A stretch of 64,000 nt of DNA, from contig NC_007650.1 of assembly GCF_000012365.1 (NCBI RefSeq), forward strand, positions 806,001-870,000, in the 5' to 3' direction. The position numbers were made by a program, and so were the translations under genes. The notes under the pieces are model-generated. The model was not told the origin of the DNA, ran no database searches, and saw only the letters and a list, made by a program, of their open reading frames with translations. Origin of the DNA: Burkholderia thailandensis E264. Its GTDB lineage: Bacteria > Pseudomonadota > Gammaproteobacteria > Burkholderiales > Burkholderiaceae. This document shows positions 11,143-20,156 of the stretch, piece after piece (positions within the stretch are counted from its first letter, which is position 1; every line of letters starts with the position of its first letter).

Positions 11143-11286
11143 ATGGACATGCATTGGATTGCAAGCGGCGCCGTATTGCTCGTGATGGCCGTTCTGTCGG
11201 CCTATCGGGACGCATTGAAGAACGAACCGATCAACCGTTTCGGCTTCGGCCGCGGCGGCGTGCCTTATTCGGAGGAATTCGAATAA
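11143..11286 (+). CDS. Small single-pass membrane protein, 47 residues
   Basis: ATG 11143 has a near-perfect ribosome site, GAAGGAAGGAG, five to six bases upstream. The product begins MDMHWIASGAVLLVMAVLSAYRD: one membrane segment (about residues 5-20), then a polar tail rich in Gly and Phe (RFGFGRGG) ending in an acidic SEEFE. I do not recognise the family. It sits between the divergent promoter region and bceT, on the same strand as bceT, 274 bases ahead of it. Ribosome site plus coherent topology make it a likely real gene; a role in the exopolysaccharide envelope machinery is only inferred from position. Confidence 0.65.
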   Translation: MDMHWIASGAVLLVMAVLSAYRDALKNEPINRFGFGRGGVPYSEEFE

Positions 11287-11560
11287 TCGAGCGTGCCGGA
11301 TCGAGTCGGTAAATTGTCGCGAAGCAACCGGCGGGTCGGAAAGATCGACCGAATCCGCGACGATTATCCGAATATGCTTATATCCGGACAGCGTTTTCAT
11401 ATTAACGAAAGCGGAATCGGATCGAGCGGATGTTATTCAGATTGACGGGTTGCCGGCGCGCCGGATGCCGATGCGCGCTGTCCGTCGAGCGCGGTGGCGC
11501 CCGGCGTGCGCGCCCGGCATCTGACGCCCGGCCAATCGTCAACACTTTCGGGATGCGATC

Positions 11561-12448
11561 ATGTTGAAAGTCACCAAAGCCGTGTTCCCCGTTGCCGGTC
11601 TCGGCACACGGTTTTTGCCCGCCACCAAGGCGAGTCCGAAGGAAATGCTGCCCGTCGTCGACAAGCCGCTGATCCAGTATGCGGTCGAAGAGGCGATCAA
11701 TGCGGGCATCACCGAGATGATCTTCGTGACGGGCCGCAGCAAGCGCGCGATCGAAGATCACTTCGACAAATCGTTCGAGATCGAATCCGAGCTCGAGGCG
11801 CGCGGCAAGGAAAAGCTGCTCGAGCTCGTGCGCGGCATCAAGCCGAGCCACGTCGACTGCTTCTACGTGCGCCAGCCGGCCGCGCTCGGCCTGGGCCACG
11901 CGGTGCTCTGCGCGGAGAAGCTCGTGCACGGCGAGCCGTTCGCGGTGATCCTCGCCGACGACTTGCTGCACGGCGACCAGCCGGTGCTCAAGCAGCTCGT
12001 CGACGTCTTCAATCACTATCACAGCTCGGTGATCGGCGTCGAGACGATCGAGCGCGATGACAGCCGCTCGTACGGCGTCGTCGAGGGCCGCGAGTGGGAA
12101 GAGGACATCATCAAGCTGTCGGGCATCATCGAGAAGCCGGCGCCCGAGCATGCGCCTTCGAATCTCGGCGTCGTCGGCCGCTACGTGCTGATGCCGAGCA
12201 TCTTCGAGCATCTGCGCAAGATCAAGCCGGGCGCGGGCGGCGAGCTGCAACTGACGGACGCGGTGCAGTCGCTGCTGACCGAGGAGCAGGTGCTCGCATA
12301 CCGATACTACGGCACCCGCTTCGATTGCGGCAGCAAGCTCGGCTATCTGAAGGCGACGATCGAGCTCGCGCTGCAGCATCCGGAAGTCGGCCGCGAATTC
12401 GAGGCATACCTGCGCAACTGCCTGCCGGCGCTCGCCGCGGTCGCTTAG
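11561..12448 (+). CDS. bceT: UTP-glucose-1-phosphate uridylyltransferase
   Basis: 295 residues, normal for bacterial GalU. The N-terminus [18 protein letters not shown] and the following [16 protein letters not shown] are the nucleotide-binding signature of this family. [20 protein letters not shown] and [11 protein letters not shown] are also characteristic. It makes UDP-glucose, precursor of the cepacian donors UDP-glucose, UDP-galactose and UDP-glucuronate. Followed by an intrinsic terminator. Named bceT by position at the end of the bce-II order; galU would be equally correct functionally. Confidence 0.93.
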   Translation: MLKVTKAVFPVAGLGTRFLPATKASPKEMLPVVDKPLIQYAVEEAINAGITEMIFVTGRSKRAIEDHFDKSFEIESELEARGKEKLLELVRGIKPSHVDCFYVRQPAALGLGHAVLCAEKLVHGEPFAVILADDLLHGDQPVLKQLVDVFNHYHSSVIGVETIERDDSRSYGVVEGREWEEDIIKLSGIIEKPAPEHAPSNLGVVGRYVLMPSIFEHLRKIKPGAGGELQLTDAVQSLLTEEQVLAYRYYGTRFDCGSKLGYLKATIELALQHPEVGREFEAYLRNCLPALAAVA

Positions 12449-12494
12449 CATCCCTGTCTTCTGACGTCCAAGGTGTGTGGTGGTTGTTCCGTTG

Positions 12495-12524
12495 GCCCCG
12501 GTTCTCGCGAGCCGGGGCATTTTT
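12495..12524 (+). terminator. Intrinsic terminator after bceT
   Basis: GCCCCGG (12495-12501) pairs with CCGGGGC (12512-12518); the inner CTCGCGAG can extend the stem, and five T residues follow. It lies 47 bases after the bceT stop. Confidence 0.85.
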
Positions 12525-12847
12525 GTGTCCGGACGGGATCGGGCATGGCGGGCGCACGCCGCGTAGAGACCCGGCGGCGCCGTTGCCGGCGCGCCGCCCA
12601 CGCGCTGGTTGGCGCTTGGCGCACGCCGGACCGGCGAACGCGCCGCGCTGCCGCTCGCTCGCTTCGCGCGAATCATCCGGGGCGCACAACGCCGTCCCGA
12701 AGGGCGCTCGACGCCGCGGATGTCCGCACTCCCGAATGGCGCCGCTAATCGCGCGGCCGCTCGCTTGACGCGTTCGCGCTACGCGGCGTCGAACGACCGA
12801 ACCGCGGCTGGCGTCACGGCCGCGTCCTGCCTGCCGTCGCGCGCCGG
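12525..12847. other. Intergenic stretch, no gene seen
   Basis: 323 bases between the bceT terminator and the 3' end of the convergent acyltransferase gene. Open frames have arginine-rich, non-family translations and no ribosome sites. Confidence 0.5.
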
Positions 12848-13975
12848 TCAACGCATGGCCGGCCGCTCGCTCGGCGCGAAGCGGCGGCGCAGCGCGGCGT
12901 CGAGCGGCTTCTTGTAGTCAAGCAGGCGCTTTTCGAGGTACTGCCACGACAGATGCGCGAGCAGCACGGCAAGCAGGAATTGCAGGATTTCGGGCAGCAG
13001 TTCCTGCAGTGCGGGTGGCACGCGCAGCCGTTCGTAGACGCCCGGCATTGCGCCGATGTGCTCGGGAATCAGGTTGTGGAACAGATAGAACCCATAGCTG
13101 ATCGTGCCGAGGTACGCGAGCGGCGCGCGCTCGAGCAGCGAGACGGCCGGATGTTCGGGACGGCTCACGATCCAGAACAGCAGGATGCCGATCGACGCGC
13201 CGAGGCCGATGTCGGCGAGGCCGCCCGCCGTCGCGGAAAGGGGCGCGGCCCATAGCGTGCGCGTCGCGCAGAACGCGGTGCCCGCCGCGCCGATCCACGG
13301 CATCAGCGCGCCCGCGATGCCTTCGGGCGCGGCGACGCCGCCGTTGCACAGGATTCCGCCGATGCCGCCGAGCGCGATCAACGCGAAATTCCACGGCGAA
13401 AACGCGTAAATGAGCACGGGCGACGCGTGTTGCCAACAGAGCAGCAGATGCGCGGCGGCGGCGAGCGCGACGGCGGCCGCGCAAATCGCGAGATGGCGCG
13501 ATGCGCGGGCGGTGAGCAGCACGATCGGCGCTATCAGGTAGAACTGCTGCTCGACGGCGAGGCTCCAGAAGTGCGACGTGCTGCCCGGCCAGCCTTGCTT
13601 GACGACGCCGATCCAATAGTCCGACAGGAACGCCGCGTGCCAGCGCAGCCCGAGATCGACGCCGCGCTGATAGAGCTGGCGATGCGCGATCGCGAGCGCG
13701 GCGAGCAGCAGGTAGTAGACGGGCAGGATGCGCAGCGCGCGCTTGCCCGCGAACAGCCAGAACGCGTAGCGGCGGCACGATGTGCCGCGCTCGATCGCGA
13801 GCCGGCCGCGGTGCAACTCGCCGACGATCAGGAAGCCGCTGATGACGAAGAATGTCCACACGCCGATCTGGCCGACGTCGAGCGCGCCGAAGTGCGCGCG
13901 GTGCGACAGGAAGACGAGCGTGACGGCGACGGCGCGCAAACCGTCGAGCCCTCTAACGTGTTTGACTGCGCGCAT
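12848..13975 (-). CDS. Acyltransferase-3 family membrane protein
   Basis: 375 residues from the ATG at 13975. The N-terminus KHVRGLDGLRAVAVTLVFLSHRAHFG carries the family DGLRA signature and the conserved His, followed by GVWTFFVISGFLIVGELHRG and RALRILPVYYLLLAALA, then HFWSLAVEQQFYLIAP. About ten membrane segments. It probably O-acylates a surface polysaccharide or glycolipid; the substrate is unknown. It is the third such enzyme in 14 kb and sits just outside the bce order, so it may also serve the exopolysaccharide or something unrelated. The frame continues far upstream, but that part has no family resemblance and overlaps the HU gene. Confidence 0.85.
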   Translation of the reverse strand: MRAVKHVRGLDGLRAVAVTLVFLSHRAHFGALDVGQIGVWTFFVISGFLIVGELHRGRLAIERGTSCRRYAFWLFAGKRALRILPVYYLLLAALAIAHRQLYQRGVDLGLRWHAAFLSDYWIGVVKQGWPGSTSHFWSLAVEQQFYLIAPIVLLTARASRHLAICAAAVALAAAAHLLLCWQHASPVLIYAFSPWNFALIALGGIGGILCNGGVAAPEGIAGALMPWIGAAGTAFCATRTLWAAPLSATAGGLADIGLGASIGILLFWIVSRPEHPAVSLLERAPLAYLGTISYGFYLFHNLIPEHIGAMPGVYERLRVPPALQELLPEILQFLLAVLLAHLSWQYLEKRLLDYKKPLDAALRRRFAPSERPAMR

Positions 13976-14249
13976 TCCAAGTCCCAAGCGATGCGATGCC
14001 GGCGGACAGTATAGGAATGCAAATGTCGAACATAATTCGCTCGGGCAATTCGATACGCGACGCAAAAACCGCTGCGCACAAGGGCTGAAACGATATCCGT
14101 AGTCAGCGGCGCGCAACAAAACCTGCGGGAAACCCGCGGAAAACGCACAAAAGTGCTGCACGAAGCGGCGCGGCGCTTGTAGAATCCGGCGTTGAAGCTC
14201 GCATGTCGCGCGCTTCGTGTATCCAACGACCACACCTGGTAGGAGAAAC

Positions 14250-14693
14250 ATGGCGACTTCCGCAAAAAAGGTGGCTAAGAAGGCTGCCGCACCGGCCAAG
14301 AAAGTGGCTGCCAAGAAAGCAGCGCCCGCGAAGAAAGTAGTGGCCAAGAAGGCTGTCGCGAAGGCGCCCGCCGCTCCGACGCCGCTGAAGGACAAGTTCA
14401 CGAAGGCTTCGCTCGCGACGCACATCGCCGAGCGTGCGGCCATCGAAGTGAAGGCTGTCAAGGCAGTGCTCGCGGCGCTCGAGAACGTCGTGCTGGGCTC
14501 GATCCACAAGAAGGGCGCAGGCGAGTTCACGCTGCCGGGTCTGCTGAAGATCACGGCGCAAGCGGTGCCGGCGAAGAAGAAGCGCTTCGGCAAGGACCCG
14601 TTCACGGGCGAAGAGCGCTGGTTCCCGGCGAAGCCGGCCAGCGTGCGCGTGAAGGCTCGCGCGCTGAAGAAGCTGAAGGACGCGGCAGCGTAA
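14250..14693 (+). CDS. HU-type DNA-binding protein with a histone H1-like lysine/alanine tail
   Basis: 147 residues from ATG 14250, preceded by AGGAGA four bases upstream. Residues 1-48 are a basic tail built from KKAAAPAKK-like repeats resembling eukaryotic H1 C-terminal tails. From about residue 52 (PLKDKFTKASLATHIAERA) a bacterial HU/IHF-type fold follows, ending in a basic VRVKARALKKLKD. Family knowledge: beta-proteobacterial HU variants with such tails compact the nucleoid. Monocistronic, with a strong terminator 48 bases after the stop. The frame is open upstream to 14217 but the ribosome site fixes the start. Confidence 0.9.
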   Translation: MATSAKKVAKKAAAPAKKVAAKKAAPAKKVVAKKAVAKAPAAPTPLKDKFTKASLATHIAERAAIEVKAVKAVLAALENVVLGSIHKKGAGEFTLPGLLKITAQAVPAKKKRFGKDPFTGEERWFPAKPASVRVKARALKKLKDAAA

Positions 14694-14740
14694 GGACGGC
14701 GTGCGGTTTGCCGGAATCGTCCGGTAGCTGCGACAGTCCG

Positions 14741-14779
14741 AAAAAATCCCCGCGTGCGCGAGCGCGCGGGGATTTTTTT
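14741..14779 (+). terminator. Strong intrinsic terminator after the HU-like gene
   Basis: AAAAAATCCCCGCG (14741-14754) is the exact complement of the CGCGGGGATTTTTT arm (about 14765-14778). The A-run/T-run symmetry allows termination on both strands. Confidence 0.93.
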
Positions 14780-15727
14780 GTCCGTGCGGGGGCGGTGCCG
14801 GCGCAGGCGGGCAGGCGCGATGCGGCGCGCGGCAAGACGTTCGGCGGCCGCGCGGGGCTGGTCGCGCACAGAGCACGGCGGCGCGCGGTTGCGAGTGGAA
14901 GGCGGTTGGCGTAATCGCGGGCGTCGATCGGGAATGCATCGCGGCATCGCGGCAACGTGGCAACGTGGCAACGTGGCAACGTGGCAACGCGGCGAGACGT
15001 ACGTCTTTGGTCTGTCGGCGAACGATGGATCGATGCGGTTGAGGTGCGGCGACATGTTGCCGCGCGGCGCTCGATGCGCGGCTCGCGCGACTTCGCGATC
15101 TACGTTCGCCGAGGCGTGGCGGCCATGACCGGCGAAAGGCCGCCGCGCGATCGAGGCACGGGGCGCTGACGCTCTACCGGACGGGCGCGGCCGCCGTACG
15201 ACGATCGGCGACGTGCGTGCGTGGCATAGCGACGTCGACCAATCGCAGCATGACGATGCGGGTTCATCTTGAGATCGCGCACGGACCGATGCGGCGCAAC
15301 AGGCATCCGCATCCGCTGCGGCGACGGCGTCGTGCTGGGGGATCGAGGGGCCGGTGCGGCGCGTCGACGATGACTCGCGCATGACCCGGAGCGATTGGCG
15401 TGTCGACGGCGACATTCGTCTTTGTCGAGCGTCGGATGCGTCGAGCAGCAGGCGAGGATGGTTTGCCCAGATAGCGAGCCGTCGGCTGAGCGATCGATCG
15501 ATGTCGCGCACGTCGGTCTCTCTCGGCGCGCATGGTGCGTGGCTCGATGAAGCGTCGGCGCGGGGCTGCGGCAGCCGGCGGGGCTTGCGCGGCGGGGGGC
15601 CGGCGAGCGGCGTGGTGGGCGTCGATGCGAGCAATGTGCGGTGCGTGACGTGCGGTGCGCGGTGGGCGCGTGGCACGTTGTCGCCGCCGCCCGGCGATGC
15701 GCGCTTCATGCACGGCGCCGCATAACG
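14780..15727. other. Long intergenic stretch, no gene seen
   Basis: About 950 bases between the HU terminator and the porin terminator. Apart from the 8-bp tandem repeat at 14951-14992 I see no ribosome site in front of any frame and no protein family in any translation. It could hold a small RNA or be decayed sequence; nothing in the sequence proves either. Confidence 0.5.
14951..14992. repeat. Tandem 8-bp repeat, five copies
   Basis: Four perfect GGCAACGT units followed by GGCAACGC and GG, in a non-coding stretch. Copy number of such simple repeats commonly varies between Burkholderia strains. Confidence 0.9.
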
Positions 15728-15765
15728 AAAAAGCCAGCCGCGCGCGTATGCGTCGGGCTGGCTTT
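15728..15765 (-). terminator. Intrinsic terminator of the porin gene
   Basis: On the minus strand AAAGCCAGCC and GGCTGGCTTTTT form a 10-bp stem ending in a T-run, 57 bases past the porin stop. Confidence 0.88.
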
Positions 15766-15821
15766 GCGGTCGCGGCCCGCGACGCCCGAAGGCGAACACG
15801 GACCGCGCGTCGGGGCTGCGC

Positions 15822-16985
15822 TTAGAACTTGTGGCGCAGGCCCAGGGCAACCATCTCTTGCGACTTCGTACCGCCGATGCCGTACGAGCCGATCGACGCC
15901 TGTGCGTCGCCGCCGCCCGCTTGCGTGCCGCTTGCGTGCTGGTACGCGCCAGCCAGATAGACGTCAGTCCGCTTCGACAGCGAGTAGTCTGCGCCCAGCG
16001 AAACCTGGTGGTACTTCGCGTTCGAATCGCCGCTCGACTTCGTGTAGATATAACCGAGGCCCAGCAGCAGCGCCGACGTCGCCTGGTACGTGACGAAGCC
16101 GCGGCCCGTGTTGTACTTCTCGGTCGAGCCAAATGCCGATGCGCTGTCCGACTTGTATTGCGCGTTGCTGTAGCCGAGGCCGAACGTGAACGGGCCAAAC
16201 ACATATTGAGCGCCGACTTGAGCGATGCCGATCGACTTGGCCGTCGCGTAGCCGTTGTTCATGAACAGCGAGTTGTCCGGGCCATCGAAGATCGCGTCGG
16301 AGGAGCCGCCCCAGCCCGTGCGAACGCCTGCTGCGCTAAGCGGAGCCGAGTTCGATGCGTGGAAGTAGCCGGCCCCGATGCCGACCGGGCCGTTGTTGTA
16401 CGCCGCGGCGGCCGCCCACGTCTGTCCGGTACCCGGCGAGCCTGCGATGCCGCTGAAGCCGTACAACGCCTCGAACTGGAAGCCGGCAAACACGGGCGAC
16501 GTGTACTTGACCGTATTGTTCACGCGCAGGCTGTTGTCGTTGTTGTCGACGTCACCCGGGGTGGCGAACAGGCTGCCGAAGTAGTTGTCTGCAGTGACGG
16601 GCTGAACCAGGTCGACGAGCGGATCGTATTGACGGCCGAGCGTCAGCGTGCCGTACGTATCGCTTTGCACGCCGACGAACGCCTGACGGCCGAACATGCG
16701 GCTGCCTTGGCCGAGCGCGCCGTTAGCCGAATTGAAGCCGTTCTCGAGCTGGAAAATGGCTTTCAGGCCGCCGCCGAGATCCTCGGTGCCCTTCAGGCCC
16801 CAGCGGGCACCTTGCAGGTTGCCGCTGCCCATTTGCCATGCGTTGTTGGCCTTGCCGTCGTTACCATGGACATAAGTGATCGACGTATCAATCACGCCAT
16901 ACAGCGTGACGCTGCTTTGAGCCTGAGCTGCACCGGCCGCGCCCAGCAGCGCGAGCGAGAGGGTAGACAGAGCGAGTTTCTTCAT
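15822..16985 (-). CDS. Outer membrane porin, Gram-negative trimeric type
   Basis: 387 residues from ATG 16985, with GGAG ten bases upstream. The protein begins MKKLALSTLSLALLGAAGAAQA (signal peptide) and then QSSVTLYGVIDTSITYV, the standard opening of beta-proteobacterial OmpC-like porins. RWGLKGTEDLGGGLKAIFQLENGF and SRMFGRQAFVGVQSDTYGTLTLGRQYDP are the conserved early strands and loop. The C-terminus is LRHKF with terminal Phe, needed for BAM-mediated insertion. It forms a trimeric diffusion channel. A longer frame upstream (to 17393) is not part of the protein. Monocistronic with its own terminator. Confidence 0.95.
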   Translation of the reverse strand: MKKLALSTLSLALLGAAGAAQAQSSVTLYGVIDTSITYVHGNDGKANNAWQMGSGNLQGARWGLKGTEDLGGGLKAIFQLENGFNSANGALGQGSRMFGRQAFVGVQSDTYGTLTLGRQYDPLVDLVQPVTADNYFGSLFATPGDVDNNDNSLRVNNTVKYTSPVFAGFQFEALYGFSGIAGSPGTGQTWAAAAAYNNGPVGIGAGYFHASNSAPLSAAGVRTGWGGSSDAIFDGPDNSLFMNNGYATAKSIGIAQVGAQYVFGPFTFGLGYSNAQYKSDSASAFGSTEKYNTGRGFVTYQATSALLLGLGYIYTKSSGDSNAKYHQVSLGADYSLSKRTDVYLAGAYQHASGTQAGGGDAQASIGSYGIGGTKSQEMVALGLRHKF

Positions 16986-17441
16986 TGAGCTATTTCTCCA
17001 CGCGAGTGAGTCGTTATTTGTTGCGGATTGGAGAATAGCGCACTGCATCAAATGCAAGAAATCCAAAAAAATAAAGTGTCTCAAAAAGGTGACAGCGATG
17101 AAAAGTCTTTTTATATCAATCACATAAACGACCATTTCGATTCCGGGAACACTGGCCGATGGTTGCGTTGCGATTGTTGCGGAAGCAAGCATATTGCTTG
17201 TGTGTGGGGCCGTTTTCGGGCTGTTTTCGCAGCAAAGTCGGTGCATGCAAACGTTTGCGGGCGTGGCGGTGGCTGCGATGGCGACAGGCGCGCGCTCGAA
17301 CGCCGCACTCTGCTCCGACACGACGCCGGCATCTTTCCGCGCCAGGTGCGCGGTAGATCGAGCAGGACGTTTGCTCGGGCGCAATACGCGCAAAGGCCGG
17401 CGTAAGGTGCGGGGGGCTTCCTGATGCGCTTGGCGGGCGTG
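16986..17441. promoter_or_regulatory. Upstream region of the porin gene
   Basis: 456 bases. The part next to the porin (about 17030-17135) is AT-rich with A-runs and TATATCAATC-type words, unlike its surroundings, and should hold the porin promoter and 5' leader. The rest up to 17441 contains no recognisable gene. Confidence 0.45.
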
Positions 17442-18365
17442 TCAGTCGAGCGGGCCCCCGCGCGCCGGCGCGGCATCCGCTTGCGATGCGGCGTCGATCG
17501 ACGCGTGCGCCGCGCCGCGCGCCGCCGCGAATTCCGCGCCGAGCAGCAGCACCGCGGCCGAGAAGTACAGCCACATCAGCAGCACTGCGAACGATCCCGC
17601 GGCGCCGAACGCACTTGCGGTGCCCGCGTGCGCGAGATACAGCGCGAAGAGCTTCTTGCCCGCCGAGAACAGCACGGCGGAGACGATGCCGCCCGTCATC
17701 GCATCGCGGTTCGACACGCGCGCGTCCGGCAGGAATTTCATCAGCGTGCCGAATGCGAACGCGAGCACCGCGATGCCGATCGAGAACTGCAACAGGTTGC
17801 CGATCGCGACGTACGGCGACGCGCCCCACAGCCAGCGGCCGATGAACGTGATCGCGGTGTCGAGCACGAGCGAGACGATCAGCAGGAACGCGACGCCGAG
17901 CACGAGCCCGAACGAGATCAGCCGCACCCGCACGAGGCCGAGCACCGACGATGCGCGCGTTTCGGTCGCGGGCCAGATCACGCTGAGCGCGGTGTTCAGC
18001 GATGCGAACGTCGCCGACGCGCCGATCGCGAGCATCGCGAACGAGATCAGCGCCGCCGTGCCGCCGCGGCTGCCGCTGCGATGCGCGTTCTCGACGATCG
18101 TCTGCACGCCGGCCGCCGCCTCGTTGCCGATCAGCTCGTGCACGTGGCTGAACACCTCGCCGCGTGCGGCATCGGCGCCGAAGAACCAGCCGGCGACCGC
18201 GATCACCATCACGAGCGTCGGGGCGAGCGAGAACGCCGAGTAGAACGCGATGCTCGCCGCCATCGAGGAGCAGCGGTCGGCGGAGAAACGCCTGAACGCG
18301 TCGAGTGCCCAGTTGACGTTGTGACGGACGAGCTTTTGCGGTTGTTGCGGAATCAGGGATTTCAT
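17442..18365 (-). CDS. YihY/BrkB-type inner membrane protein
   Basis: About 307 residues from ATG 18365; a longer frame starts at 18419. The pattern SMAASIAFYSAFSLAPTLVMVIAVAGWFFG and the later GGTAALISFAMLAIGASATFASLNTALSVIW, plus ASAFGAAGSFAVLLMWLYFSAAVLLLGAEF near the end, are diagnostic of the YihY (formerly called RNase BN) family, with six membrane segments. The biochemical function is not established; the RNase name is obsolete. No ribosome site clearly separates the two possible starts. Confidence 0.9.
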   Translation of the reverse strand: MKSLIPQQPQKLVRHNVNWALDAFRRFSADRCSSMAASIAFYSAFSLAPTLVMVIAVAGWFFGADAARGEVFSHVHELIGNEAAAGVQTIVENAHRSGSRGGTAALISFAMLAIGASATFASLNTALSVIWPATETRASSVLGLVRVRLISFGLVLGVAFLLIVSLVLDTAITFIGRWLWGASPYVAIGNLLQFSIGIAVLAFAFGTLMKFLPDARVSNRDAMTGGIVSAVLFSAGKKLFALYLAHAGTASAFGAAGSFAVLLMWLYFSAAVLLLGAEFAAARGAAHASIDAASQADAAPARGGPLD

Positions 18366-18607
18366 GGGGTGAGCGTACGGGCGCGCATCGCGCGCCGGGG
18401 TCGTTTGCCGTTTTTGCATCGGACGCCGCCCGATCGGAAAAGTTTATTCAAATCGGCGAAGCAGGACGAAGCAGGGCGACGGAGCGCGGCGTCGGGGCCG
18501 GGCCGCGCGTCGCGCCGCGGCGGGGGCGCGTCGGCGCGCGCGGCTGCCGCGCTTCGCATGTCGCATACGTCTGCGGCTGCGTCTGCGGCCGACGCGCGCG
18601 GTGCCGT

Positions 18608-18841
18608 TCAGTCGGGCTCGGGCAGATCGAGGCGCTTGACATCGCCGTTATCGGGCGTAGCGCTCTCGAGGAACAGATCGCCGAGATACTGGCCAAGCTC
18701 GTCGGCTTCGAGAAAATCCGGAATGACGAAATGCGCGGGGCGGCGCTTGCCGTCCGTGCCGGGGTAGAACGGCACCCAGCGGTCCTGCTTGCGCTCGACC
18801 AGGATCTGCCTGCCGAACACGTCGAAACGGTGTGTGGTCAT
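18608..18841 (-). CDS. Small conserved protein, DUF7661-like
   Basis: 77 residues; ATG 18841 has AGGAG six bases upstream. The sequence MTTHRFDVFGRQILVERKQ, a central FYPGTDGKRRPAHFVIPDFL and an acidic C-terminus ending LPEPD look like the short Burkholderia/Xanthomonas proteins now listed as DUF7661. No signal peptide, membrane segment or catalytic motif is visible. Function unknown; family recall is from memory. The neighbouring YihY-type gene is 243 bases downstream on the same strand. Confidence 0.75.
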   Translation of the reverse strand: MTTHRFDVFGRQILVERKQDRWVPFYPGTDGKRRPAHFVIPDFLEADELGQYLGDLFLESATPDNGDVKRLDLPEPD

Positions 18842-19392
18842 GCGGGGCTCCTGATGGATCGGGGCTTCGGCGGTGTGCGTTCCGCGACGGTCAGCACGGC
18901 ACGCGCGCCGCGCGAACGGCCCTGTGTCGCGCGACTCGTGCCGGCGCTGCGCGAACGCGGCCGTAAGGCGACGTTAGCAGAAAACCACGTCGCAAGGCGG
19001 TCGACGCGCCCGGCGGCGTCAATGCCGCAAGCGCCGCAACGGCGCGATGCAAAGCACCGAGCCGCGCATGACGATCGGACGAATTCATCGTTCCAGCCGA
19101 TGCGGCGGCGCGTTACGATTCCGACGGTTGCAGCGTTTGCAAAGCGCGTCGACACCCGCAGTGCCGATTCGTTTCCGGGCGATGCGCTGCCGCTGCCGAT
19201 ACCGACGCCGGTCCACGACGGCCGCATCGCGATCGGCCCGAACGCCGCCTTGCGACGGCATCGCGGCGTCGGTGCATCGCAACGGCCTCACGGCCGCAAC
19301 TGCGCGGCATCACGGCATCACGGCTTCGCGCATCGTGCGCGCCCCGAGCGCCTACCTGCGATTGCCGGTAGGCTTCTTTTCACCGCTTCGTC
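18842..19392. other. Intergenic stretch before the DoeB-like remnant
   Basis: 551 bases without a supported gene. Around 19185-19245 the + strand reads PVHDGRIAIGPNA, faintly like the substrate loop of FAD-dependent 2-hydroxyacid or amino acid oxidases, but it is too short to call. Confidence 0.4.
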
Positions 19393-19860
19393 ATGCTCCG
19401 GCTGTCGCTGGCCGATGCCGACCATCACCGAAACGCCCCCTTCCGAAATCCGATCCGCAGCGAAGTCGATCTCGACGCGAACGGCAAGCACGCCGGCAAT
19501 CTGCGCGTGCCGCACTCGGCCCATCGTTCGGCATACGGATGGGTTCCGGTGCCGATCGTGTCGATCCGCAACGGCTGCGGCCCCGTCGTGTGCGTGATGG
19601 CGGGCAACCACGGCGACGAGTACGAAGGGCAGATCGTCGTGTCGCGAGTCGTGCGGGAGATTGACGCGGCGCAGATCGCCGGGCAACTGATTGTCCTGCC
19701 GATGGCGAATTTTCCGGCGGCGGACGCGGGCTTGCGCGTGTCGCCGATCGACGGCGGCAACCTGAGCCGCTGCGTTCCCGGCGATCCCGCCGGCGCGCCG
19801 ACCGCCGTGATTGCCGACGACATCGACCACGTGCTGCTGCCGGAGACGCTCGAGCGGTCG
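19393..19860 (+). pseudogene. Truncated DoeB-like (succinylglutamate desuccinylase/aspartoacylase family) deacylase
   Basis: From ATG 19393 the translation contains NPIRSEVDLDANGKHAGNLRVP, then VPIVSIRNGCGPVVCVMAGNHGDEYEGQ, closely resembling N-acetyl-diaminobutyrate deacetylases of ectoine breakdown. The first two zinc ligands (His and Glu of NHGDEYEG) are present and LPMANFPAADAGLRVSPIDGGNLSRC follows. After about residue 155 (DIDHVLLPETLER) the similarity stops; the rest of the open frame is low-complexity. The C-terminal half, which carries the third zinc ligand and the catalytic Glu, is missing. The family is normally about 330-350 residues. No ectoine-degradation neighbours are present, so this is a decayed fragment. 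Confidence 0.72.
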
Positions 19861-20156
19861 GAGACGAATCCGGCGGGGCGGCCGTCGTTCCGAGCGTCGC
19901 CGGCGCGGGACGGACGCCGCCCCGATGCCACCCCGGCATCACCCCGGCATCGTCCGTTCGATGTCTTCACCGTTCCCGCTGCACATAAATGCACTGGCCG
20001 CGATGCCGCTGGCGGCCGCATAATCTCTCCCCCCTATCATCGCCCGATCACCCCGATGCCTCGATCCTCTCGCTCGTCGGCGCGCGCCGCCATCCGGACC
20101 GCCGCGCCGCGCCGCGCGCGTTCGCGCGCCATCGCTTTCGCGTCGGCGGCCGTCGC

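Noticed and set aside
14951..14992. Possible CRISPR array
   Set aside because: The units are 8 bp and contiguous with no spacers; nothing else in the window shows regularly spaced repeats.
19110..19300. Possible oxidoreductase fragment (PVHDGRIAIGPNA)
   Set aside because: Resemblance is limited to about a dozen residues with no nucleotide-binding motif; not enough to call a remnant.
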